DNA of 46,495 bases from DAISJI01 sp964559835 (GCA_964559835.1 CAZLJE010000037.1:1-46495), one strand, 5' to 3'; positions 7,887 to 16,139 are shown, counted from the stretch's first letter. Made by a program: numbers and translations. Notes: a model not told the origin generated them from the letters alone.

Positions 7887-8206
7887 CCGAGTGGAACCCG
7901 CTGGAACCTGCAACTACGCCGCTGGAGAGCGTCAGCGCTTTTGGAGTCGAGCTGCGCCCCGGAGATCGCGTCCGCCTGTGGCCGCAAAAGACCGCCGACA
8001 TCCTGGACATGGCGCTGGCCGGCAAGATCGCTGTCGTGGAGGCGATCGAGCGCGACTTCGAAGACCGGGTGCACCTTGCTGTAGTTCTGGACGACGATCC
8101 CGGGCGGGACTTGGGGATGCTGCGTCAGCCCGGGCACCGCTTTTTCTTTTCGCCCGAGGAAGTCGAACCGTTGGCGCTCAACAGCGAGGCCAAGCATGAC
8201 CGCTAG
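7883..8206 (+). CDS. Small hydrogenase-cluster protein, 107 aa, function unknown
   Basis: 107 residues from ATG 7883 (overlap with the preceding TGA) to TAG 8206. The middle has the look of a small beta-barrel (VELRPGDRVRLWPQ; IAVVEAIERDFEDRVHLAVVLDDD), ending in a segment LRQPGHRFFFSPEEVEPL. No Cys, signal peptide or membrane helix is present. The next gene (protease) starts 11 bases before its stop, so the two are probably made together. It could be a chaperone for the large subunit before cleavage, a job HypC-like proteins do, but it has no HypC motif, so this is speculation. Confidence 0.7.
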   Translation: MTEWNPLEPATTPLESVSAFGVELRPGDRVRLWPQKTADILDMALAGKIAVVEAIERDFEDRVHLAVVLDDDPGRDLGMLRQPGHRFFFSPEEVEPLALNSEAKHDR

Positions 8207-8690
8207 AGTGCTGGTGGCCGGTATCGGCAACATATTTCTCGGGGACGACGGCTTCGGTGTCGAAGTCGCGAACCGGCTGAGCCAGCGCCCGAAACACGAG
8301 GGTGTCACCGTCGTCGATTTCGGCATTCGGAGTTATGACCTGGCGTACACGCTCATGGACGCATGGGACCGCGTCATCCTGATCGACGCGTTGCCACGAG
8401 GCGGCGAGCCGGGGACGCTGTATTTGTTCGAACCCGAAATGCCCGACGCGAACGAAGCGCCCTCAGCCGACGCCCATACCATGGACCCAGTCAGCGTTCT
8501 GCAGTTGGTCCACGCGCTTGGAGGGACGGTGGATAAGCTGCTTGTCGTGGGATGTGAACCTGGCACGCTCGACCCTGACCCAGCCGGCGAATTTGCATTG
8601 AGTGCGCCAGTCGCGGCGGCAGTCGATGAGGCCATCCGCATGGTCGAAGAGTTGGTCGCCAGCGTACGCACGGAAGCGAACGCTGCGTAA
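8196..8690 (+). CDS. [NiFe]-hydrogenase maturation endopeptidase (HyaD/HybD family)
   Basis: 164 residues from ATG 8196, overlapping the previous gene by 11 bases. It is a family M52 peptidase that removes the C-terminal tail of the large subunit after nickel insertion. The N-terminal motif GIGNIFLGDDGFGVEV (residues 9-24) places an Asp where E. coli HybD has the nickel-sensing Glu16. LIDALPRG near residue 63 supplies the second acidic ligand and DAHTMDP near 91 the His. The likely substrate is encoded by the large subunit gene in this operon, whose tail after DPCLPCGVH is 23 residues. A 15-base gap with a GGAG site leads into the microprotein gene. Confidence 0.92.
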   Translation: MTARVLVAGIGNIFLGDDGFGVEVANRLSQRPKHEGVTVVDFGIRSYDLAYTLMDAWDRVILIDALPRGGEPGTLYLFEPEMPDANEAPSADAHTMDPVSVLQLVHALGGTVDKLLVVGCEPGTLDPDPAGEFALSAPVAAAVDEAIRMVEELVASVRTEANAA

Positions 8691-8705
8691 GGTAAGGAGA
8701 AAACG

Positions 8706-8807
8706 ATGAAGCACGTGTTGAAGTGGGGAACTCTGGCCGCAGTCGTCGGCAGTCTGATTTATTTCCGCGGCGATTTACAGCGTTACGTGAAGATGAAGAT
8801 GATGTGA
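8706..8807 (+). CDS. 33-aa membrane microprotein (DUF6893-like) of the hydrogenase operon
   Basis: 33 codons from ATG 8706 to TGA 8805-8807, with a strong ribosome site (TAAGGAGAAAACG) just upstream. The product begins MKHVLKWG, has one hydrophobic segment of about 13 residues (residues 8-20, TLAAVVGSLIYF in part), and ends in a basic helix-like tail with three Lys and four Met in the last dozen residues. It resembles the tiny DUF6893 proteins reported beside actinobacterial-type hydrogenases (recalled, not searched). Its place between the protease and hypA, on the coding strand and with a good start signal, argues it is real. A role as a membrane anchor or assembly aid is inference. Confidence 0.72.
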   Translation: MKHVLKWGTLAAVVGSLIYFRGDLQRYVKMKMM

Positions 8808-8816
8808 GGCGTGCCT

Positions 8817-9164
8817 GTGCACGAACTCTCGATCGCCCTCAGCATAGTCGATGGCGCGCTGGAAGAAGCCGCGCGCATGGGAGCGGCGCAAGTCGATGCC
8901 ATCCACCTGCGCCTCGGAAGGCTCTCCGGCGTCGACAAGGATGCGCTCCTCTTCTCGTACGGCATTGCATGCCGCGAAACGAAGCTGGCGGAATCGCGGC
9001 TGGTCATCGAAGACGTGGAGGTCGTCATCCTTTGCCCGGCCTGCTGCGGCGAACGGCGCACGATTTCATATCCCGTGCTGATCTGCGCCGATTGCGGTTG
9101 TCTGGCTGAGCGTGTGGTCCATGGTGAGGAATTGGAGATCACAGGAATGGAGGTCGTCACGTGA
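8817..9164 (+). CDS. hypA: HypA, nickel-insertion metallochaperone
   Basis: 115 residues from GTG 8817. An in-frame GTG at 8811 exists, but 8817 is preferred: it yields the obligatory N-terminal MHELS, whose amino group and His2 bind nickel, and it lies 7 bases after a GAGG ribosome site that sits only 1 base from the other start. The zinc site is clear: C73-x2-C76 and C90-x2-C93. HypA hands nickel to the large subunit together with HypB. A further Cys follows each pair (C77, C95). The stop overlaps the hypB GTG start (GTGA). Unlike many operons, hypA and hypB come last rather than first. Confidence 0.94.
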   Translation: MHELSIALSIVDGALEEAARMGAAQVDAIHLRLGRLSGVDKDALLFSYGIACRETKLAESRLVIEDVEVVILCPACCGERRTISYPVLICADCGCLAERVVHGEELEITGMEVVT

Positions 9165-9841
9165 ACGAGCCTCGGATGGTGGAAGTCCGGCGAAAAGTCC
9201 TCAAGGAGAATGACCTGCTCGCCCGCAAGTTGCGCGACCGCTTTCAACGCGACCGGGTGCACGTCATAAGCCTGGTGTCGAGCCCAGGGTCAGGCAAAAC
9301 TGCGCTGCTCGAGCGGCTGCTGACCGACTTGAGAAAGCATCATCGGGTCGGCGCGTTAGTGGGCGATTTGGCCACCGAGAACGACGCGGCGCGATTGGCG
9401 CGGTCGGGAGCTCCAGTCAGGCAGATCACGACGGGCACCGTCTGCCATCTTGATGCCGGCATGGTGGAAAAAGCGCTCGACGGTTGGGACACCAGCAATC
9501 TCGATCTCCTCTTTATTGAGAACGTCGGCAACCTGGTCTGCCCCTCGAGTTTTGACCTCGGTGAAAGTCTGCGCCTGGTGCTGGTTTCGACGACAGAAGG
9601 AGAAGATAAACCTCTGAAGTATCCGACAATCTTTAACACCGCCGATGTCGCCGTCGTGACCAAGCTCGATCTCGCCGAAGCTGTCGGTTGCGATCTGGAC
9701 ACCTTGCGCCGGAACATTCAAGGTGTGCGCCCAGGCATGCCGATACTGGAGGTATCCACTCGTTCCGGGCTCGGAGTGGAGAAACTGGAGCGCTTCCTGC
9801 TTTCACGGCAAGGGGAATTCGTCAGCGCAAAAGCCGGGTAA
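9161..9841 (+). CDS. hypB: HypB, GTPase for hydrogenase nickel insertion
   Basis: 226 residues from GTG 9161, overlapping hypA. The SIMIBI GTPase motifs are present: P-loop SPGSGKT at 41-47, GDLATENDA near 69-77, ENVGNLVCP, and TKLD for guanine recognition. The conserved metal-binding Cys-His pair is C95-H96 within GTVCHLDAGM. The N-terminal His-rich stretch and the CxxCGC motif of some HypB proteins are absent, so this is the short form without nickel storage. It ends the operon; I see no clear terminator after it, only a perfect 10-base palindrome 20 bases downstream. Confidence 0.95.
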   Translation: MNEPRMVEVRRKVLKENDLLARKLRDRFQRDRVHVISLVSSPGSGKTALLERLLTDLRKHHRVGALVGDLATENDAARLARSGAPVRQITTGTVCHLDAGMVEKALDGWDTSNLDLLFIENVGNLVCPSSFDLGESLRLVLVSTTEGEDKPLKYPTIFNTADVAVVTKLDLAEAVGCDLDTLRRNIQGVRPGMPILEVSTRSGLGVEKLERFLLSRQGEFVSAKAG

Positions 9842-9861
9842 CGTACAAGGCCTGTTCGCAA

Positions 9862-9871
9862 GTCACGTGAC
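9862..9871. other. 10-base perfect palindrome between hypB and the oxidoreductase gene
   Basis: GTCACGTGAC is a perfect palindrome 20 bases after hypB and 70 before the next start. It could be a regulator site for the downstream gene, but one copy of 10 bases is weak evidence. Confidence 0.25.
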
Positions 9872-9940
9872 GTGAATTCCCCGCTAAAACAAATCTGGTC
9901 TGATGACGCTGGCACGGTTCGATAGTATTGGCCGGTGACC

Positions 9941-10966
9941 ATGATCAATGTTGGCGTCGTTGGATTTGGCTTAGCCGGCAGGACGTTTCACGCGCCTTTC
10001 ATTCGTCTCGTCGATGGACTGAACCTTGCCGCGATCGTTCGCCGGTCCGGTGAGGCTGATCCCGGATATCCGGGGGTCAAGTTCGTACGCACCGTGGAAG
10101 AACTTCTCTCCATGGACGAGATCCAGCTTGTCGTGGTGGCCACGCCCAATGACTCTCACGCGTCCATCGCGCGCGAGTGTTTGATGGCTGGGCGGCACGT
10201 GGTGATCGATAAGCCATTCGCGCCGACATTGAAGGAAGCGGAAGAACTTGTAGCGCTTGCCCGGTCGCGCGATCGGCTCATTACAGTGTTCCAGAACCGT
10301 CGTTGGGACGGCGACTTCAAAACCGTTGGAGAAGTCCTGGCCGGCGGATCATTGGGCCGGATCGTTATCTACGAATCGCATTTCGATCGCTATCGCCCTA
10401 ACCTGCGGAGTTCCTGGCAGGAAACTCCGATAAGTGGAATGGGGTTGCTCTTCGATCTGGGGCCTCACCTCATAGACCAGGCGCTGGTGTTGTTCGGCAA
10501 GCCAGAGTCGCTTTCCGCCGACTTGCGGAAGGAGCGAGAAGGAACCCGGGTCGAAGACGCATTCGACATTACATTTCACTATCCGCGAATGAGGGCGCTG
10601 TTGCGTGCGTCGGCTCTGACGGTCGCTCCCGGTCCTCGTTTCTGGATCTGCGGAGCAAACGGCACATACACGAAATATGGATTGGATCCTCAGGAGGAAG
10701 CAATGAAGCGAGGCGGGGATGCGTCGAGTCCCACCTGGGGTGAGGAACCGGAAGGCGCGTGGGGAACCTTGACCACCTCGAACACCGTGGAAAAGGTGCA
10801 AACCAGGGCAGGGAATTATGCCGGCTATTACGAGAATGTCCGAGACGCTCTACTCGGCAGAACTCGCATCGAGGTCACACCGGAGCAGGCGCTCGACGTC
10901 ATGAAAGCGTTGGAGCTTTCCATCGCCAGCAGCCAGAAGGGTTGCCGCGTCAGATGGAACACCTGA
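9941..10966 (+). CDS. Gfo/Idh/MocA-family NAD(P)-dependent oxidoreductase
   Basis: 341 residues from ATG 9941; an in-frame GTG six bases earlier is possible. The N-terminal Rossmann fold shows VGVVGFGLAGRTFHAPF, followed by VVVATPNDSHASIA and the family hallmark DKPFAPTLKEAEEL (Lys in place of the EKP motif). The C-terminal half is the alpha/beta substrate domain, with SGMGLLFDLGPHLIDQAL carrying the DxxxH catalytic-type motif. It is closest in style to YvaA/YdgJ scyllo-inositol or related sugar dehydrogenases; the exact substrate cannot be read from sequence. It stands alone and converges with rpsA, the two stops being 11 bases apart. Confidence 0.88.
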   Translation: MINVGVVGFGLAGRTFHAPFIRLVDGLNLAAIVRRSGEADPGYPGVKFVRTVEELLSMDEIQLVVVATPNDSHASIARECLMAGRHVVIDKPFAPTLKEAEELVALARSRDRLITVFQNRRWDGDFKTVGEVLAGGSLGRIVIYESHFDRYRPNLRSSWQETPISGMGLLFDLGPHLIDQALVLFGKPESLSADLRKEREGTRVEDAFDITFHYPRMRALLRASALTVAPGPRFWICGANGTYTKYGLDPQEEAMKRGGDASSPTWGEEPEGAWGTLTTSNTVEKVQTRAGNYAGYYENVRDALLGRTRIEVTPEQALDVMKALELSIASSQKGCRVRWNT

Positions 10967-10977
10967 TGCGATAAGTG

Positions 10978-12642
10978 TTACGGCATCTCTATCGCAACCT
11001 TCTTGGCTGCGGCATCGATGTTGGTGATCCGAAAGCTGCGGATCTGGCCGGTGGCGATCGCGTTCGACGTGGGCGCGGCGCCGCTCTTCCATTTGGCATT
11101 CAGCATCGAAGTTAGCGATGACAGGTCGGCCTTCCCCGAGCTCGACTCCTCCTGCTTCGCACTGGCTTTGATGCGACACGCGGCCATGATTCCCTGGCCC
11201 AGCTCCACGCGCGCCTGTTCGCCATCGACGCTGACGATACGGCCGCTGACCACGTCACCCGCCTTATGCTCGGCGAGGTACTCGTCCAGTCCGGTGGGCA
11301 CCAGTTGCTTCATGCTCAGCTTAATCTGCCGCTTCTCGGGATCGACGGCGAGCACCTGTGCCTGCACCACCTGGCCGGGTTTCAAGGCGTCGCGCGGGTG
11401 CTCGATCCGCTTTTCGGCAGAGATCTCGCTGACGTGCACCATGCCCTCAATGCCTTCGGCAATCTGCACAAAGGCGCCAAATTTCTCGATGTTGGTAACC
11501 GGGCCTTGTACGACCGTGCCGGGCATGAATTTCTGGATCGCGTCTGCCCACGGATCTCCAAGCGTCTGCTTCAGTCCAAGTCCGATTCGCCGGTCGGCCG
11601 AGTTGATGCTGAGGACGACAGCCTCGACGGCGTCGCCTTCTTTAACGACTTCGCTGACGCGCTTAATGCGCCGCGTCCAGGAAAGCTCGGAGATGTGGAT
11701 GAGACCTTCGACGCCGGGCTCGAGTTCCACGAAAGCGCCGAAATCTACAATACGCGTGACGTTCCCGCGTACGCGGTCACCGACCTTATATTTTTCGCTG
11801 GCTGCGTCCCACGGATGTGCCAGCAGTTGCTTGGCGCCGATGGAGATGCGTTTCTTGTCACCGCCTTCGATTTTGAGGATCTTCGCCTCGATCTGCTGTC
11901 CGAGGGAGAGCACGTCGGCGGCCTTGTTGACGCGGCTCCACGAAATGTCGCCGACATGCAGTAGCGCGTCGACGCCGCCGATGTCCACGAAGGCGCCGAA
12001 ATCGGTGAGGCTCCGGACCGTTCCCGTGACCGTCTCGCCCTCTTTCAGCTCGCCGTACCGGCGCGCCTTGACCGCCTGTTCTTCTTCTTGAGCGACGGCG
12101 CGATGATCGACCACGACGTCTTCATCCGCGACGTCGAGCTTGATGATGCGGACCCGGATCTCCTGTCCGATCAGCTTTTCCAGTTGTGCGGCATCGGGAA
12201 CGCCGCTGCGCGAGGCCGGCATGAACGCGCGCACGCCTACATCCACGCTGAGCCCGCCTTTAACGACGCCGGTCACCGTGCCCATGATCGTCGCCTTTTC
12301 GGTGTACGCCCGCTCCAGCGCCGACCAGTCGGTGGGCAGTACCACCCGCGAGCGCGACAGCTGGTAGTAGCCCTCGGGGTCGCGCCCTTTCACCGACACG
12401 GGAAACTTGTCGCCTGTCTTCGGCGGTTCCGGAAACGCGGTCAGCGGCAGCACGCCTTCCGACTTGTAGCCGATGTCGAGGTAAACGCTGTCGGCCGTGA
12501 CCGACACGACGGTGCCTTCGAGCTGCTTGCGTCCGTCTTCGGACTTACGCTCGTGCTCGCGATCGTACTGCGAAAGCAGGTCGCTGAATGACTCGGTGGA
12601 CTCTAGGTTATGTTGCGATGCAGAAATCTTGGGATCAGGCAT
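10978..12642 (-). CDS. rpsA: Ribosomal protein S1
   Basis: 554 residues from ATG at 12642. Six S1/OB-fold repeats are visible. The first two are divergent, N-terminal, ribosome-binding type (GTVVSVTADSVYLDIGYKSE; GTVTGVVKGGLSVDVGVRAF). Three classical RNA-binding repeats follow, each with an FGAFV strand (near residues 215, 300 and 385), and the last is degenerate. S1 brings mRNA to the 30S subunit at initiation. It is close to the length of E. coli S1 (557). The start has no strong Shine-Dalgarno, which is common for rpsA because it is autoregulated. It follows mug on the same strand, with an inverted repeat between them. Confidence 0.96.
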   Translation of the reverse strand: MPDPKISASQHNLESTESFSDLLSQYDREHERKSEDGRKQLEGTVVSVTADSVYLDIGYKSEGVLPLTAFPEPPKTGDKFPVSVKGRDPEGYYQLSRSRVVLPTDWSALERAYTEKATIMGTVTGVVKGGLSVDVGVRAFMPASRSGVPDAAQLEKLIGQEIRVRIIKLDVADEDVVVDHRAVAQEEEQAVKARRYGELKEGETVTGTVRSLTDFGAFVDIGGVDALLHVGDISWSRVNKAADVLSLGQQIEAKILKIEGGDKKRISIGAKQLLAHPWDAASEKYKVGDRVRGNVTRIVDFGAFVELEPGVEGLIHISELSWTRRIKRVSEVVKEGDAVEAVVLSINSADRRIGLGLKQTLGDPWADAIQKFMPGTVVQGPVTNIEKFGAFVQIAEGIEGMVHVSEISAEKRIEHPRDALKPGQVVQAQVLAVDPEKRQIKLSMKQLVPTGLDEYLAEHKAGDVVSGRIVSVDGEQARVELGQGIMAACRIKASAKQEESSSGKADLSSLTSMLNAKWKSGAAPTSNAIATGQIRSFRITNIDAAAKKVAIEMP

Positions 12643-12668
12643 GGGAGACTCAGAATGGCGTAATCTCT

Positions 12669-12693
12669 ACGATAGCACCGGCGACGCTATCGT
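12669..12693. other. Inverted repeat between mug and rpsA
   Basis: Perfect 8-base arms ACGATAGC (12669-12676) and GCTATCGT (12686-12693) surround a 9-base loop, 27 bases upstream of the rpsA start. There is no T-run on either side, so it is not a usual terminator. It may be an operator or part of the rpsA leader. A 12-base palindrome (ACGACGCGTCGT, 12704-12715) lies next to it at the mug stop. Confidence 0.4.
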
Positions 12694-12714
12694 GCACGAT
12701 GAGACGACGCGTCG

Positions 12715-13308
12715 TTACCTCGATGCCGCCTTTGTAATAGCCAGGAAATCCGCGAGCTTGTCGTACCACGCGGCCTGGTCGGCGGGGGTGAAATGAGCAT
12801 TCGCGGGACTGGGGTTGGGAACAACAAAGATGCGCGTGCTGCCGATCGTTTGCGGCTGCGGTCCCAGTTGCGGCCGGTGATCAGTCTCCAAAGCTATCCG
12901 CAGAAATGGACGATACGCGGTGAGGCCGTGAAAACAGGCGACACGCGGCCGGTATCGCCGGATCTTCTCGAACAAGCGTGGCGCCCAAATCTCAAAATCT
13001 CGCTCGTTCAATTCAGCAGCATTCGCCGAAGCGCGCTTCACAACGTCGGTTAATCCGATGCCGAACCGGGGAAGCATCTCGTCATGTACAGGCAACAGCT
13101 TCTCTGTTCCTAGAGCCCGTCGGACCGGCTCGCTGAGTCTCGATGCGGAGAACGCAGGCCAGAACCGGCTCGTCGTTCGCGCGAAGTAGTGTCCCCTCTG
13201 CACAGAATAAGTGCCCGGATTGATGCCGATGAAGACAAGGTCAAGGTTCCGGCGCAGATAGTCAGGCAGTGTCGGGCCCGAGGGCTTGAGAGTCGTATCC
13301 GGTCTCAT
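12715..13308 (-). CDS. mug: Mismatch-specific uracil/thymine DNA glycosylase (MUG/TDG family)
   Basis: 197 residues from ATG 13308; the frame runs further upstream, but this start overlaps the upstream permease stop (ATGA) and sits just before the domain. It removes U or T from G mismatches in base-excision repair. The family's first motif is present as VFIGINPGTYSVQRGHYFA (catalytic Asn in GINPG), followed by RFWPAF. The second motif, normally NPSGLSR, reads VPNPSPANAHF, so the intercalation loop differs from E. coli Mug and is nearer to the TDG type. Cytoplasmic. Overlap with the permease gene suggests one transcript but no shared function. Confidence 0.88.
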   Translation of the reverse strand: MRPDTTLKPSGPTLPDYLRRNLDLVFIGINPGTYSVQRGHYFARTTSRFWPAFSASRLSEPVRRALGTEKLLPVHDEMLPRFGIGLTDVVKRASANAAELNERDFEIWAPRLFEKIRRYRPRVACFHGLTAYRPFLRIALETDHRPQLGPQPQTIGSTRIFVVPNPSPANAHFTPADQAAWYDKLADFLAITKAASR

Positions 13309-14657
13309 CGACGTTTCCGCGCCTTCATCAGGAAGTAAGCGATCGTGAGCACGACGAGGTAAGGGATCCCGCTCAAAATGGCGACGCGCATATCGGGGAG
13401 AAAATATGTCCCGACCATTGCGGCGAAGATCCCGAGCAGGGCGACTGCGGATGCGGCCGCGCCGCCGGGAGCGCGGAACGAACTCTCGAACACCTTGCCT
13501 GCCGAGACGAGGCGACGCAACCGTATGTGCGCGGCGAGGCCGATCATCCATACCAGCATTCCACCGCACAATCCGATGCCGACGATGTACAGGTAAGCTG
13601 ACGCGGGAATAAAGATAGTGACGACCAGGGCTGCGACCGAGCCGATGCCAGAGACGAGCACCGAAGCAACCGGCACGCCCTCCGCGTTCGTTCGCGCGAA
13701 CATGCGTGGCGCATCGCCGGCCTGGGCGAGCGAGTAGATGGTGCGGCTGCAGACGTAGAGAGAAGCGTTCGATCCTGAAAGAGCCGCTGTGAGTACAACA
13801 ACATTGATCAGCGTCGTCGCCGCCGGAATGCCGACCGAGCGGAAAAGCGTTACGAACGGGCTCTCGGCGGTGCTCAGGTGCGCGGACGGAACCACTCCCG
13901 CCAGCACCGCCATGGCGCCCAGGTAGAGGAACATCAGGCCGCCGAACGTCAGGAGCGTTGCGTTGCGGATCGCGCGCGGATCACGAGCTTCGCCGGAGCT
14001 GACCGCCACGAATTCGATGCCGAGAAAACTGAAGAGTGCGAAAGGCACTGCGAGCAGCACGCCGCGCATGCCGTGGTGCAAGAATCCGCCACCGGTGGTG
14101 AACTCCGGCGGTACACGGCCCGTCGTCAGCAGCGCCGTCCCAATGATGATGAAAGCGAGGATCGTGATCACTTTCAGCGCCGCTAGCCAGTACTCGACCG
14201 TGCCGAGCTTGGCAACGTCGGCCAAGTTCATCAGCAACAACGCGGCAGTGATCACGACGATCCACACTGCGGCGGGAACGTGCGGCGCCCAATAATGGAT
14301 GTAGGTCGAGCAAGCCACCAGGTCAGCGCCGACCGAGAGCAGCATGCACACCCAGTAGCCCGAGCGGACCACGAAGCCTGCCCAGGGACCCAGGTATTCA
14401 TCCGCCGCGACGCCAAAAGCGCCTGCCTGGGGATGACGGACGGCAAGTTCGCCCATCGCCATGGCCACTGCCAGCGAGAGCAGCGCTCCGATCGCGTAAC
14501 TAACAATCGCGGCTGGTCCGGCCAGAGGAAGGACGGCGCCCGAGCCCAGAAATAAACCGGTGCCTATGGCCCCGCCGATGGCGAAGGTTGCCATCTTCAG
14601 GGCTCCGAGGCTGCGATGCAGGCCGGAGGGTGCGAGCTGGGAAGAAGGAGCGGTCAT
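13305..14657 (-). CDS. APC-family amino acid permease
   Basis: 450 residues if begun at ATG 14657; GTG 14699 would add 14 residues, but its Shine-Dalgarno is only 2 bases away. About twelve hydrophobic segments span the chain. The first carries the APC signature FAIGGAIGTGLFLGSGAVL, the unwound GxG-type substrate site of helix 1. Later segments include FSFLGIEFVAVSSGEARDP (helix 6, typical of the amino acid transporter AAT subfamily) and the loop NASLYVCSRTIYSLAQAGDAP. It probably imports an amino acid with protons; specificity cannot be given. It shares a stop/start overlap with mug. Confidence 0.9.
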   Translation of the reverse strand: MTAPSSQLAPSGLHRSLGALKMATFAIGGAIGTGLFLGSGAVLPLAGPAAIVSYAIGALLSLAVAMAMGELAVRHPQAGAFGVAADEYLGPWAGFVVRSGYWVCMLLSVGADLVACSTYIHYWAPHVPAAVWIVVITAALLLMNLADVAKLGTVEYWLAALKVITILAFIIIGTALLTTGRVPPEFTTGGGFLHHGMRGVLLAVPFALFSFLGIEFVAVSSGEARDPRAIRNATLLTFGGLMFLYLGAMAVLAGVVPSAHLSTAESPFVTLFRSVGIPAATTLINVVVLTAALSGSNASLYVCSRTIYSLAQAGDAPRMFARTNAEGVPVASVLVSGIGSVAALVVTIFIPASAYLYIVGIGLCGGMLVWMIGLAAHIRLRRLVSAGKVFESSFRAPGGAAASAVALLGIFAAMVGTYFLPDMRVAILSGIPYLVVLTIAYFLMKARKRR

Positions 14658-14753
14658 CCCGGAGAGAGCAAGAGTAACCGTTTGTCTCCGGATCGTCACT
14701 GCCTCAGGTGACAGTCATCACAGCATCAGCGGACAAGTCGCGCACGTCGCCCG

Positions 14754-15332
14754 TTAGTGTGACTTGCTGGGAGGCGTGGCGTGCGGATTCGCCGTGCCCG
14801 GCGCTACGGCTCCCATCCCGCCCGCATGCGGATTGCCGGATCCGGGGGCTACGCCCATCGATCCCACAGGCATGCAAGTGACGCGTCCGCTTTGCGCAAT
14901 GCGCAACTCCGATGGACAGGGTTGCGCCTTCGGCGTTGCCGGTTTTCCGTTCTCCTCGGCGGACTGGACGGTGAACAGCTTGCCTTCGGAATTGGCCGCT
15001 ATGCCGACGCTCAAACCGGGCATGTCGTAGCTCACCAGGAACGGCTTCTTCGCCTTCGCCGCCTGCATGGCGCAGTCGCCGGCTTTACTGATTTCCTCGC
15101 CACTGAGAGACTTCACATCGCCGCAATTGGTGGCGTCTTTGCCGGCGATCTCCTGGAGCTTCGGCTGTACGTCGCTGCTCCATGCCGGCATTGCAACCGG
15201 AGTCGGAGCAGGCGCGGGAGCCGCATTGGTGGGAGCGGGCGCGGCTGCCGACGGCGGAGTCGTTCCAGTGCTGCAGGCAGCGAGCAGAACAAGCGCGATG
15301 AGAGGAAGAAGGGCTTTATACATGGGGGTCAT
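14754..15332 (-). CDS. Small Pro/Ala-rich lipoprotein, function unknown
   Basis: 192 residues from ATG 15332 (ATG 15323 is an alternative; neither has a good ribosome site). A short lipoprotein signal ends in LVLLAACST, giving a lipidated Cys at about residue 20. A 30-residue Ala/Pro linker follows, then a small domain with four Cys (NCGDVKS; GDCAMQAA; AQPCPSE; RVTCMPVG) that could form two disulfides. A tail rich in Gly, Pro, His and Met follows (NPHAGGMG, NPHATPPS), which could bind metal. It lies divergent from yceH. I know no family; it is probably an outer- or inner-membrane-attached periplasmic protein. Confidence 0.75.
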   Translation of the reverse strand: MTPMYKALLPLIALVLLAACSTGTTPPSAAAPAPTNAAPAPAPTPVAMPAWSSDVQPKLQEIAGKDATNCGDVKSLSGEEISKAGDCAMQAAKAKKPFLVSYDMPGLSVGIAANSEGKLFTVQSAEENGKPATPKAQPCPSELRIAQSGRVTCMPVGSMGVAPGSGNPHAGGMGAVAPGTANPHATPPSKSH

Positions 15333-15434
15333 TGTAATGGACTTCGCGTGGAGCGGACGACGGCGACACGTCACACACATGTGTGCGCTACGTCACAACC
15401 AGCCAGTCCGGGAGGGAAGCATTACCATACTGTC

Positions 15435-16079
15435 GTGGCCAATTTTGACCTGACCAATGTGGAAGCGCGGGTGCTCGGGGCGCTGATCGAGAAGGACATC
15501 ACCACGCCCGATTACTACCCGTTGTCGCTGAACGCGCTGGTGAACGCGTGCAACCAGAAATCCAACCGCGAGCCGGTCATGGAATTGCCCGAAGATTCGG
15601 TCCGGGACGCGCTGAGTGCTTTGCAGGGGAAACGGCTCGCGGGCCCGGCGGGAGGAGCGGACAGCCGGGTCACGAAATATGAGCACCGGTTGCAGGAAGT
15701 GCTGAACCTGGACCGTCGGGAGACGGCTGTCTTGTGCGTCCTGCTGCTGCGCGGGCCACAGACGCCCGGAGAATTGCGCGGGCGAACGGAGCGTCTGCAT
15801 CGCTTCGAGCACCTGGACGAGGTGCAAGCAACCCTTCAGCGACTGATCGAGCACGATCCGCCGCTGACCAAGATCCTGCCGCGACAGCCGGGCACAAAGG
15901 AGGCGCGGTACGTACACCTGATGTCAGGCGAAGTGGCGAGTTATGAACCCCCGGCGGCCGACGCTCCGGCGCGTGAGGACGATCGCGTGTCGCGGCTCGA
16001 AGAAGACGTTGCGGAGTTGCGGCGAAAGGTCGGCGAGTTGGCGCAGGAGTTGGAGAAATTTCGAACGCAGTTCGAGTGA
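15435..16079 (+). CDS. YceH family (DUF480) protein
   Basis: 214 residues from GTG 15435. The open frame runs far upstream, but only this start leaves the family N-terminus (LTNVEARVLGALIEKD). YceH proteins are two winged-helix domains in tandem and their role is unknown. Typical strings are TTPDYYPLSLNALVNACNQK and NREPV in the first domain and ETAVLCVLLLRGPQTPGELR in the second. A C-terminal coiled coil from about residue 180 (RLEEDVAELRRKVGELAQEL) is also usual for the family. It ends 60 bases from the convergent ABC-F gene. Confidence 0.9.
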   Translation: MANFDLTNVEARVLGALIEKDITTPDYYPLSLNALVNACNQKSNREPVMELPEDSVRDALSALQGKRLAGPAGGADSRVTKYEHRLQEVLNLDRRETAVLCVLLLRGPQTPGELRGRTERLHRFEHLDEVQATLQRLIEHDPPLTKILPRQPGTKEARYVHLMSGEVASYEPPAADAPAREDDRVSRLEEDVAELRRKVGELAQELEKFRTQFE

Positions 16080-16139
16080 TTGAGATCCTCGCGCAAATGG
16101 GGAACGATGCGAGCCCCCCACTTCACCGGAATGACAATT

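Noticed and set aside
8811..8816. Earlier GTG start for HypA
   Set aside because: It would add Met-Pro before the essential His2 position and is one base from the ribosome site.
16080..16139. Possible terminator between yceH and the ABC-F gene
   Set aside because: GC-rich bases are present, but no stem longer than four bases with a T-run was found.
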